Counted from the first letter of the stretch, positions 1 to 5,330 are shown. The stretch: 5,330 nt of DNA from Tidjanibacter sp. (GCA_017547065.1 JAFYRC010000212.1:1-5330); one strand, 5' to 3'. Made by a program: numbers and translations. The notes: generated by a model from the sequence alone, not told the origin.

Positions 1-870
1 ACTTCGTTGGCTCCTTCACGCCACTTGGGTATCAACTTCAAGTACTCGACTCCCCTTGTATGGGCATCGGCAGGCGTGTTTGGTCCCGAACTTAAATCAA
101 GCGAGGAGATGACTCTGATGGAGGATGGTAACAAAGACTTCGGTTATAATGAGGGTCTTTCCTACACCGGTAAGGTAGTTCTTCGTCCTTTGCACAAAAT
201 GGACAATGCTTCGCTCCACATTGGTGCAGCTGTTTCGTATCGTGAGCCCAAATTGACCTCGACCGATGGTTACTTTGTTGCTCGCTACAGCAGCCGTAAC
301 TCGACCAACATCAACCGCAAAAAATTCCTTGACACTGACGACATGAAAGGCTTGGAGGATGAGTTGGCCTACACAGTAGAGTTGGCAGGCCACTATGAGG
401 GTCTTCGCTATGAAGCTGCCTACATCGCTCGTACCGCTTATCTGACTGACCTTGGCGCACAGACTGCAGATGGTTGGTATGTACAGGCAGGTTATATGCT
501 CTTCGGTGGCAAACAGAACTACGATGCAGGTGGTGCGAAATACACCCGTGTAAAACGTGGTAAAGATTGGGGTGATGTTGAGTTGTGCGCTCGTTATGAG
601 GTTGCAGATTTCAATACTAAAGACTATATGGGTGGTGCAGCTGAGGCTTTCTGCATTGGCTTGAATATCTATCCTAGTGAGAATGTGAAATTTGTGATTA
701 ACTACCAGTATAACAACAATGACCGTTATGCAAATGGTAAAGGCAAAATCTGCACAGGCTATGACAAGGCTGGTAATCCTACCAAGGACTACACTAAAAT
801 TGCAGCAGCCGATGGTGAGGCAGGTGTAGATTATAGCATGTTGGCTTGCCGTTTCCAAGTTGCATTCTAA
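1..870 (+). CDS. Outer-membrane porin, phosphate-selective porin O/P family (C-terminal part, 5' end outside window)
   Basis: Frame 1 is open from the first base, so this is the last 289 residues of a longer protein; the TTG at position 7 is internal, not a start. The translation shows alternating polar and aromatic/aliphatic residues typical of transmembrane beta strands (for example YEAAYIARTAYL, GWYVQAGYMLFGG, VKFVINYQYNNN), separated by polar loops, and ends in VAF. A C-terminal Phe is the usual signal for insertion of barrels by the BAM machinery. The YVQAGYMLFGG-type segment and overall pattern resemble the Porin_O_P family (OprO/OprP relatives), whose members are usually around 400 residues, so roughly the first quarter to third is missing. 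The family name implies phosphate, but Bacteroidota members are mostly uncharacterised, so the substrate is uncertain. It ends in three in-frame stops (TAA TAA TAG, 868-876), 23 bases before the next gene. Confidence 0.8.
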   Translation, partial: TSLAPSRHLGINFKYSTPLVWASAGVFGPELKSSEEMTLMEDGNKDFGYNEGLSYTGKVVLRPLHKMDNASLHIGAAVSYREPKLTSTDGYFVARYSSRNSTNINRKKFLDTDDMKGLEDELAYTVELAGHYEGLRYEAAYIARTAYLTDLGAQTADGWYVQAGYMLFGGKQNYDAGGAKYTRVKRGKDWGDVELCARYEVADFNTKDYMGGAAEAFCIGLNIYPSENVKFVINYQYNNNDRYANGKGKICTGYDKAGNPTKDYTKIAAADGEAGVDYSMLACRFQVAF

Positions 871-879
871 TAATAGAAT

Positions 880-885
880 AGGAGG
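880..885 (+). promoter_or_regulatory. Strong Shine-Dalgarno AGGAGG before the lamin-tail lipoprotein
   Basis: AGGAGG lies 8 bases upstream of the ATG at 894. It is a full match to the anti-Shine-Dalgarno core at good spacing. This stands out because the other gene starts in the window have at most a weak purine stretch, as is usual in Bacteroidota. It supports the start at 894 and suggests independent ribosome loading on this gene. Confidence 0.65.
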
Positions 886-893
886 ATTAGAAT

Positions 894-1724
894 ATGAAAA
901 AATATTTAGTTCTTTTTGCCTCTTTGGCAATGATTTTGTCCTCGTGTGTGGAGGATAATAAATATACAGGTCCTTCGAGTATTGAAGGTATGACTTATTC
1001 GCCCGTTGCAGTTGCAGTAGATACAGAGGTTTCCGTTTCGGCAACAATTACCTATCTCAATGGTGGTATTACTGCAGAGCTTTACTATACTGTTAATGAT
1101 GCTAATGAGCAGAAAGTAGCGATGACTGTAAACGGAGATGTTTTCACAGGTGTTCTTCCCAAGGCTGTAAATGTGAAGAATGACGATGTTGTAAAATTCT
1201 GGATTGTTGCAGATAATGCAGATGGTATTAAGGCGAAATCAGAGGTTATGAAATATACTGTTGGTGATCTGCCTCCTGATTACACCCAGTTGCGTCTCAA
1301 TGAGTTGAGTGGTTTGCAGAAATATATTGAAATTTACAATAAAGGAGAGTTCCGTGTGAAACTCGAGGGTATCTACATCTATAAAGATGAAGCTTTGAAC
1401 TGGACTTGTGATGATCGTATATTGGAGCCCGGTGAATATTTGTTGCTTTATAGCGAGGATGTTAAGACTGAGCATGTTGGTTATGATGAGGCTCTGATTT
1501 TCTCTTCGGGTCTTTCGGCAAAGAAGAATGTACGCATTCAGTTGTTCGATCCCGCAGGAAACTCAATTGATGACTTCAATATCATAAACCACCCCGGTGG
1601 CGGTAATGTTGGAGGCTCGTATGGCCGTAATGCCGATGGTAATTGGTATGTACAAGCAACGCAGACTCCTGGTGAAGCTAATGTGGATGGAACTCAGTCG
1701 ATTGCAAGTTTCTTTGTTAAATAA
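894..1724 (+). CDS. Lipoprotein with Ig-like region and C-terminal lamin-tail domain
   Basis: This 276-residue protein starts with a lipoprotein signal peptide: Lys2-Lys3, a hydrophobic stretch, and lipobox LSSC with Cys18 as the lipidated residue. The mature N-terminus reads C-V-E-D-N; two acidic residues just after the cysteine resemble the Bacteroidota surface-export signal, so display on the cell surface is likely but inferred. Residues about 33-122 look like an all-beta Ig-like module (VSVSATITYL, ELYYTVND, VVKFWIVADN). Residues about 131-235 match a lamin-tail domain: LRLNELSG, KYIEIYNKG, LEGIYIY, LEPGEYLLLY, then VRIQLFDPAGN. The ending SYGRNADGNWYV...TPGEAN is typical of bacterial lamin-tail proteins. 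These domains are thought to serve binding or attachment and are often found in surface proteins; no catalytic residues are evident. The start is supported by AGGAGG 8 bases upstream. The gene lies between the porin and the CYTH pair, in a probable operon. Confidence 0.83.
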   Translation: MKKYLVLFASLAMILSSCVEDNKYTGPSSIEGMTYSPVAVAVDTEVSVSATITYLNGGITAELYYTVNDANEQKVAMTVNGDVFTGVLPKAVNVKNDDVVKFWIVADNADGIKAKSEVMKYTVGDLPPDYTQLRLNELSGLQKYIEIYNKGEFRVKLEGIYIYKDEALNWTCDDRILEPGEYLLLYSEDVKTEHVGYDEALIFSSGLSAKKNVRIQLFDPAGNSIDDFNIINHPGGGNVGGSYGRNADGNWYVQATQTPGEANVDGTQSIASFFVK

Positions 1725-1740
1725 TTTAGAATACTAAACT

Positions 1741-2385
1741 ATGTCAAAAGAGAAAATGGAGATTGGAGCAATCTCGAAACCCCGTTTTGAGTTCCGCTCC
1801 TTCGGTCAGAATTTCGAGGAGGCACACGCTCGTATGGCTCGCCTTTCGGTACCCGTACCCGAGAAAGTATGGCGCCGCACCAGCGATGAGATCTACATTA
1901 TCAGCCGTGCTAACGATATCAACAATACCAAGATCCGTGATGGTAAGATGGACATCAAGACCTATGTTCAGACCGTTGACGGCTTGGAGCAGTGGAATCC
2001 CCTTATGAAGGGCGAGTTCCCCATCTCGCGTGAGGTGTTGGAGCAGGAGGTATTCCCCGCATTTATGGTGGATATGCCCGCACTCGACAAAGATACCTAC
2101 ACCTTTGAGGAGTTTCTCGCTATGGTGGAGGCCAACAAAGACCTCGCAGCTGTAAGGGTACACAAAGAGAGGTTTGGTTATATGGTGAACGACACCATTT
2201 GCGAGGTTGGTAACGTACTTATCAACGGCGCAAAGGTTGTAACCATCAACTCCGAGTCGACCGAGATTGAGGATATCAAAAAGACCATCGCCGACTGCAA
2301 ACTGGAGGGCGTTGAGAACATCAACTACTTGCAGGCTATCAAGCGTGTGATTGGTATGAGCAAAAAACCTTTGGCTAACGAGTAA
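1741..2385 (+). CDS. Divergent CYTH-like protein (possible degenerate triphosphate tunnel metalloenzyme)
   Basis: This 214-residue cytoplasmic protein has no signal peptide or membrane segment. Several stretches fit the CYTH order. Residues 15-19 (RFEFR) sit where the ExExK entry motif belongs. EIYIIS (50-55) is followed by KIRDGKMDIK (64-73), like the family's basic strand pair. Later come VHKERFGY (140-147), a CE pair (154-155), VTINSES (167-173) and a C-terminal NYLQAIKRVIGM helix (194-206). In the entry motif the first Glu and the Lys are replaced by Arg, so metal or triphosphate handling may be altered or lost. It is longer than the neighbouring compact CYTH enzyme, with added segments around residues 80-135. 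It lies 16 bases after the lipoprotein gene and 14 before the canonical CYTH gene, suggesting the two act together, perhaps as regulator or partner. The family call is from motif order by eye; a different beta-rich fold cannot be excluded. Confidence 0.55.
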   Translation: MSKEKMEIGAISKPRFEFRSFGQNFEEAHARMARLSVPVPEKVWRRTSDEIYIISRANDINNTKIRDGKMDIKTYVQTVDGLEQWNPLMKGEFPISREVLEQEVFPAFMVDMPALDKDTYTFEEFLAMVEANKDLAAVRVHKERFGYMVNDTICEVGNVLINGAKVVTINSESTEIEDIKKTIADCKLEGVENINYLQAIKRVIGMSKKPLANE

Positions 2386-2392
2386 TCCCTAT

Positions 2393-2403
2393 TACGACTA
2401 TGG
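2393..2403 (+). repeat. Start-site repeat TACGACTATGG, copy 1
   Basis: These 11 bases, which include the ATG of the CYTH triphosphatase gene, recur exactly at 3807-3817 around the ATG of the transporter gene. The divergent CYTH-like gene has the shorter match ACTATG. This may be a shared initiation context in place of a Shine-Dalgarno sequence, or chance. Confidence 0.4.
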
Positions 2404-2870
2404 CACAGGAGATTGAAAGGAAATTTTTGGTAGCAGGCGAGTTCAAATCGCTTGCAAAGAAGGCAACCCGCATTACCCAGGGTTACCTCTCGTCGGTACC
2501 CGAGCGCACCGTTCGCGTGAGGATCAAAGGCGAGAAGGGCTTCATTACTATTAAAGGTATTGGCTCGGCAAGTGGCGCAAGTCGCTATGAGTGGGAGAAA
2601 GAGATTCCCGTAGCCGAGGTGGAGGAGCTCTTGAAAATTTGCGAGCCCGGTGTTATCGACAAAACCCGCTATCTCGTGGAGGCTGGTGAGCACACCTATG
2701 AGGTAGATGAGTTCTACGGTGATAACGAGGGCCTCGTAGTGGCAGAGGTTGAGCTTTCGTCGGAGGATGAGAACTTCGCAAAACCCGAGTGGTTGGGCGA
2801 GGAGGTTACCGGCGACGTGAAGTACTACAACTCGATGCTGATGAAAAACCCCTACAAAAACTGGAAGTAA
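2400..2870 (+). CDS. CYTH-domain triphosphate tunnel metalloenzyme (inorganic triphosphatase-like)
   Basis: This 156-residue protein is a single, complete CYTH domain. It opens with EIERKFLV, giving the ExExK signature as Glu4, Glu6 and Lys8. The tunnel residues appear in order: QGYL with Tyr29, TVRVR with Arg39 and Arg41, TIKG with Lys52, YEWEKEIP (Glu64, Glu66), KTRY (Lys88, Arg90), YEVDEF (Glu101, Asp103), AEVEL (Glu116, Glu118) and the ending GEEVTGDVKYYN. From memory this closely follows Nitrosomonas europaea NeuTTM in length and motif spacing; Tyr29 would match that enzyme's catalytic Tyr28. Such enzymes hydrolyse inorganic triphosphate to pyrophosphate and phosphate with a divalent metal. 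Class IV adenylate cyclase and thiamine triphosphatase share the fold, so the substrate is not fixed by sequence alone. There is no signal peptide, so it should be cytoplasmic. No Shine-Dalgarno sequence is evident. It is 2 bases upstream of the next lipoprotein gene. Confidence 0.9.
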   Translation: MAQEIERKFLVAGEFKSLAKKATRITQGYLSSVPERTVRVRIKGEKGFITIKGIGSASGASRYEWEKEIPVAEVEELLKICEPGVIDKTRYLVEAGEHTYEVDEFYGDNEGLVVAEVELSSEDENFAKPEWLGEEVTGDVKYYNSMLMKNPYKNWK

Positions 2871-2872
2871 GT

Positions 2873-3637
2873 ATGAAAAACATTGGAAAACTACTAATTG
2901 CAACCATCGTTACTGTTTCTTTTACGGGTTGTGTGAAAGATGAAGTAAGTCCATTTTTCGCTCGCACTTTTGGCGAAACAGCCGAGTATTTGGTTGAGGA
3001 TAAAATTCCCGATTTTTCGGGTGTATGTGTAAATGAGGATGGTACCGGTCTGTATGGTGTGAGCAATGCAGGTGCATTGTATAACATCAGTTTTGATGGT
3101 AAGAACCTCGGTAAACTTCCTTTTGAAAGCACCAAAGACTTTGAAGGTGTTACTGTTGATACCGACAATAAAGTGGTGTATATGTGCGAGGAGACCGAGT
3201 GGGCTATCTACAAACTTAATGCAGATAAAAAAGGTGTTACCAAAGTTATCGACATCCCTGTTGAGGGTGGTGTGGACAACAAAGGTTTCGAGGGTATTGC
3301 GTATGGTAAAGGAAATCTTTATGTGGGCAACCAGGATTCTCCCACCATTATCTACACCTACAACATTGCACAAGGAAAGGTTGTAGACAGCATGATAGTT
3401 AATCACGCAGGATACATTTCGGACCTTTTTTATGATGCAAAGGATGACACTCTTTGGAGTGTGGATGCCGATAAAAACTTGGCAACACACTTTACTCTTG
3501 ATGGTAAAGTACTTGCAACCTATGACGCAAGTTTCGTTACCAAACCTGAGGGAATCTTTATTGACTATCCTCGAGGTGTGATTTGGTTCTCATGCGACGG
3601 CTCTGGCCGTTTGTACAGCGCAGAGATTAACTTCTAA
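2873..3637 (+). CDS. Lipoprotein, SdiA-regulated (YjiK-like) beta-propeller family
   Basis: This 254-residue protein begins MKNIGKLLIA, then a hydrophobic stretch and lipobox FTGC with Cys20. The mature start C-V-K-D-E fits the Bacteroidota surface-export pattern of Lys followed by two acidic residues, so it is probably on the outer face of the outer membrane. The body shows repeated propeller-like strands with motifs of the SdiA-regulated family: DFSGV (47-51), DFEGV (89-93), the acidic pair EE (106-107), KGFEGIAY (137-144), SDLFYD (183-188), KPEGIFID (224-231) and a final GRLYSAEI. The repeated D/F-x-G and E-G motifs are where related propellers bind metal or ligand; the biochemical role is unknown and relatives are loosely compared with phytase or esterase propellers. 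The ATG at 2873 is preferred because the signal peptide begins there; an in-frame ATG at 2789 would add 28 non-signal residues inside the preceding gene. The 2-base gap suggests translational coupling with the CYTH gene. Confidence 0.78.
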   Translation: MKNIGKLLIATIVTVSFTGCVKDEVSPFFARTFGETAEYLVEDKIPDFSGVCVNEDGTGLYGVSNAGALYNISFDGKNLGKLPFESTKDFEGVTVDTDNKVVYMCEETEWAIYKLNADKKGVTKVIDIPVEGGVDNKGFEGIAYGKGNLYVGNQDSPTIIYTYNIAQGKVVDSMIVNHAGYISDLFYDAKDDTLWSVDADKNLATHFTLDGKVLATYDASFVTKPEGIFIDYPRGVIWFSCDGSGRLYSAEINF

Positions 3638-3654
3638 TCGATGCACATTCATTT

Positions 3655-3705
3655 CTTTGGTGGCGACAGTGGAGTGGGATAGTGCCCACTCCACGCCATC
3701 CAAAG
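3655..3705 (+). other. Long bulged hairpin (about 20 base pairs)
   Basis: The upper stem is ten perfect pairs, GTGGAGTGGG (3669-3678) with CCCACTCCAC (3685-3694), around the 6-base loop ATAGTG. The lower stem pairs 3655-3664 with 3695-3705 through ten pairs with T3699 bulged; bases 3665-3668 (GACA) form a 4-base bulge between the two stems. It begins 17 bases after the propeller gene's stop, so it could protect the upstream mRNA's 3' end. It lacks a T-tract for intrinsic termination. Confidence 0.65.
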
Positions 3706-3706
3706 T

Positions 3707-3723
3707 GTTCCCACGAGGGGAAC
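3707..3723 (+). other. Small hairpin in intergenic element
   Basis: GTTCCC (3707-3712) pairs perfectly with GGGAAC (3718-3723) around the loop ACGAG. It is the second of the consecutive stems in the structured gap. Confidence 0.5.
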
Positions 3724-3726
3724 GTG

Positions 3727-3750
3727 TGGGCGCAGAGAGCGTTGCGCCCA
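3727..3750 (+). other. Hairpin in intergenic element
   Basis: TGGGCGCA (3727-3734) pairs perfectly with TGCGCCCA (3743-3750), eight pairs, around an 8-base loop. It follows the preceding hairpin after three bases. A weaker stem, GGCCGC with GTGGCC (3756-3761 and 3770-3775), lies just downstream and competes with the element's closing stems. Confidence 0.55.
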
Positions 3751-3806
3751 AACTTGGCCGCCAAAGCGTGTGGCCCACCAAAAGTGAAAGTTAAAACAAA
3801 ACAATA

Positions 3807-3817
3807 TACGACTATGG
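3807..3817 (+). repeat. Start-site repeat TACGACTATGG, copy 2
   Basis: Exact second copy of the 11 bases around the CYTH triphosphatase start (2393-2403), here around the transporter ATG. The preceding leader is A-rich (3787-3808) without a Shine-Dalgarno sequence, as is common in Bacteroidota. Confidence 0.4.
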
Positions 3818-5330
3818 ATAAAACTACTAATGAGGCTGTTCAGGAATTTGACGTTCTGGATATGAACAACTACAAGGTGGAAAAACTGCCTAAAATGGAG
3901 AAAAGTGGCTTCGAGAAGTGGATGGCACGACTCGGCGGACCACTCGCAGCACTCGTGTTTGTGTTGCTCTACTGGGTGGTTGACATCCCCTTTATCGATA
4001 ATCTCGACCCTTCCAAGCTCGACAAGAAAGCCAAGGCTCGCTATGAGGCCCTCTGCCCCGAGGTGCCCGCAGTGGTGGAGGTGAATAAGCAGGTGAAGGC
4101 TGCCGAAGGAGCTGTTATTGGTAATGTTCAGCAGGTGGTGAAGGCCAATTCGGTGGAGGAGTTCAGTATGCCCGACGCAGTGGCTATGGTGGAGGCGCAG
4201 GACGAGGCCGCAGTGGTGAGGGCCGAAAATCCACGCAACAACTCGCCCTTCACACGCATCTGCTACGCTATGTTGGCAATCTTCTGTGCCTCAATGATTT
4301 TGTGGGTTACGGAGGCCGTGCCGAGCTACCTGACGTCGTTGCTTGTGATTTTGGCCATTGTGCTCACGGGGGTAACTACCCAGAAGGAGGCTTTTGCCCA
4401 GCTCGGTCACCCCGTTATGTGGCTCAACATATTGTCGTTTGTACTGGCAAGTATGCTCGTTAAAACCCGTGTGGCCAAGCGTTTGGCTCTGTGGTTTGTG
4501 CTGAAGTTCGGCAAGAATGCAATGGGTATCTTCATCAGCTTCATTGTCATCAACGTGATCTTGTCGCTTTTCATCTCGGCAACTACCGTGAAGGCAACCA
4601 TCTTGTTGCCCATCTTTATGGTGGTGGCTGCAATCTATGGCGCAAGCAATGGCAATCGTAATAACTTCGGTAGGAACATCGTGTTGCAAAACCTCTTCCA
4701 GGTGAACATCGGTGCGAGTGCCTTTATGACCGGTTCGGGCGCTAACTTGCTGGCAGTATCGCTCATCTTGGGCGCAGGCGGCAGTATGGTGTGGAAAGAT
4801 TGGTTTGCAGTTGGCTTCCCCTTGGCTATGATACTGCTCATTTTGGGCTGGCTGGTGGGTACCAAACTTGTGTTCCCAATGAAGAAGGATGAACAGAAAC
4901 CCCAAATCGAGGGCGGTATGGAGACCCTCCGCAGGGAGTACAACGCAATGGGTAAAATGACCGTGGAGGAGTATAAGGCCATCGGTATCTTCCTGTTCGT
5001 GCTCTTTATGTGGGTTACCGGTGGTGACGATGGTAATGGTCTTCACTCGATTGATGCAACTACCGTGGCCTTCATTGGCGCTGTGCTGGCTCTGATGCCC
5101 GGTATTGGCGTTGTGAAGTGGAACGACGTGGATATCCCCTGGCACTTGATGCTCTTCTCGGCCGGTGCCTACACCTTGGGCTCGGGTTTGAATGCTACCG
5201 ATCTGCCTTCGTTGGCTGTTAATGCAGGTTTCGATGCGCTTGGTATTTCGCAGGATACTCCATTTGTTGTGCTCTACGTTATCCTCACAGGTTTGATGTT
5301 GTTCAGCGGCTTGGTGTTCCAGTCGAAGAC
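3814..5330 (+). CDS. SLC13/DASS-family anion transporter with hydrophilic insert (3' end outside window)
   Basis: The frame is open from the ATG at 3814 to the window edge, giving 505 residues plus part of a codon. A cytoplasmic-looking head (1-39) leads to a first membrane segment (about 40-57, GGPLAALVFVLLYWVV). Residues about 65-147 are hydrophilic, rich in Glu, Lys, Val and Ala. DASS hallmarks then follow: ILWVTEAVPSYLTSLLV (about 163-179), a re-entrant-hairpin-like region LFISATTVKATILLP (252-266), TGSGANLL (306-313), W...F..GFPLAM (about 328-339) and IPWHLMLFSAGAYTLGSGL (about 441-459). The family moves dicarboxylates, citrate, sulfate or phosphate across the inner membrane, usually with Na+. 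The usual SNT motifs read S255-A-T-T here and S504-K-T at the window edge, so Na+ coupling may differ. The usual spacing between the first two membrane segments is far shorter, which makes the insert notable. Substrate is not predictable. It follows the structured gap and may be in the same operon. Confidence 0.85.
   Translation, partial: MDKTTNEAVQEFDVLDMNNYKVEKLPKMEKSGFEKWMARLGGPLAALVFVLLYWVVDIPFIDNLDPSKLDKKAKARYEALCPEVPAVVEVNKQVKAAEGAVIGNVQQVVKANSVEEFSMPDAVAMVEAQDEAAVVRAENPRNNSPFTRICYAMLAIFCASMILWVTEAVPSYLTSLLVILAIVLTGVTTQKEAFAQLGHPVMWLNILSFVLASMLVKTRVAKRLALWFVLKFGKNAMGIFISFIVINVILSLFISATTVKATILLPIFMVVAAIYGASNGNRNNFGRNIVLQNLFQVNIGASAFMTGSGANLLAVSLILGAGGSMVWKDWFAVGFPLAMILLILGWLVGTKLVFPMKKDEQKPQIEGGMETLRREYNAMGKMTVEEYKAIGIFLFVLFMWVTGGDDGNGLHSIDATTVAFIGAVLALMPGIGVVKWNDVDIPWHLMLFSAGAYTLGSGLNATDLPSLAVNAGFDALGISQDTPFVVLYVILTGLMLFSGLVFQSK

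Larger units (their letters stand above)
3655..3784. repeat. Highly structured intergenic element with short terminal inverted repeats
   Basis: The 176-base gap between the propeller lipoprotein and the transporter is filled mainly by this palindrome-rich block. Its edges carry perfect 8-base inverted repeats, TTTGGTGG (3656-3663) and CCACCAAA (3775-3782). Inside are hairpins at 3669-3694, 3707-3723, 3727-3750 and 3756-3775. The 5' arm CTTTGGTGGC (3655-3664) can pair with three downstream segments: 3695-3705 (one bulge), 3757-3766 (ten pairs, one G-T wobble) and 3775-3784. The second choice closes a four-way junction over the first three hairpins. CGTGTGG occurs twice (3723-3729, 3767-3773). 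No T-run follows any stem, so a simple intrinsic terminator is unlikely. It could be a REP- or MITE-like repeat or a structured 5' leader; the sequence alone does not decide. No convincing Bacteroidota promoter (TTTG / TAnnTTTG) was seen in the gap. Confidence 0.6.

Noticed and set aside
97..1047. 316-codon open frame on the minus strand across the porin and lipoprotein junction
   Set aside because: It is antisense to two well-supported genes, its composition (Cys, Ile, Thr, His-rich) is that of a shadow frame, and no domain is recognisable.
1763..2008. 81-codon + strand open frame inside the CYTH-like gene
   Set aside because: Out-of-frame shadow of the 1741-2385 gene with no recognisable motifs or initiation signal.
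2789..2872. Earlier in-frame ATG extending the propeller lipoprotein by 28 residues
   Set aside because: It lies inside the CYTH gene and would bury the lipoprotein signal peptide; the start at 2873 gives Lys, hydrophobic core and lipobox in correct positions.
3066..3386. 106-codon + strand open frame inside the propeller gene
   Set aside because: Alternative frame of a supported gene with no independent evidence.
3669..3694. Intrinsic terminator after the propeller gene
   Set aside because: The stem is strong, but no T-run follows (next bases GCCATCC), so a classical terminator is not supported.
3655..3766. tRNA-like cloverleaf
   Set aside because: The arms can form a four-way junction, but arm and loop lengths, absence of a TTC-arm consensus and total length of about 112 bases do not fit a tRNA.
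3590..3781. 63-codon minus-strand open frame through the structured gap
   Set aside because: It overlaps the end of the propeller gene and reads through inverted repeats; openness is explained by GC-rich palindromes and no family is recognised.
4291..5145. 284-codon minus-strand open frame opposite the transporter
   Set aside because: The His/Gln/Cys-rich product is unlike a real protein, and the + strand carries clear DASS motifs throughout the same bases.

Overview
The window looks like a chromosomal segment of a Bacteroidales-type member of the Bacteroidota. The grounds are a Porin_O_P-type outer-membrane barrel, two lipoproteins with Bacteroidota-style acidic residues after the lipidated cysteine, and A-rich gene leaders mostly lacking a Shine-Dalgarno sequence. 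Frequent ccc (Pro) and tcg (Ser) codons fit but do not settle the genus. All six genes are on the + strand.

Layout. (1) 1-870: C-terminal part of an outer-membrane porin related to phosphate-selective porins O/P, cut by the window's left edge. (2) 894-1724: a lipoprotein with an Ig-like region and a C-terminal lamin-tail domain. (3) 1741-2385: a divergent CYTH-like protein with altered entry motif. (4) 2400-2870: a compact, apparently intact CYTH triphosphate tunnel metalloenzyme of the NeuTTM type. (5) 2873-3637: a lipoprotein with an SdiA-regulated (YjiK-like) beta-propeller. (6) 3638-3813: a 176-base gap dominated by a strongly base-paired element of about 130 bases. (7) 3814 to the right edge: an SLC13/DASS-family transporter with an extra hydrophilic stretch of about 80 residues after its first membrane segment.

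Genes 1-5 are separated by only 23, 16, 14 and 2 bases and are probably cotranscribed. The transporter may be the last member of the same unit or may be expressed separately through the structured gap. Read together, the genes cover outer-membrane passage, probable cell-surface proteins, cytoplasmic phosphoanhydride chemistry and inner-membrane anion transport. A phosphate, polyphosphate or organic-anion role is a reasonable but unproven inference.

The least expected points are the tandem divergent/intact CYTH pair, a transporter whose two cation-site SNT motifs read SAT(T) and SKT, the hydrophilic insert in that transporter (which shares a short motif with the CYTH-like protein), and the intergenic element in which one 5' arm can pair with three alternative downstream partners.
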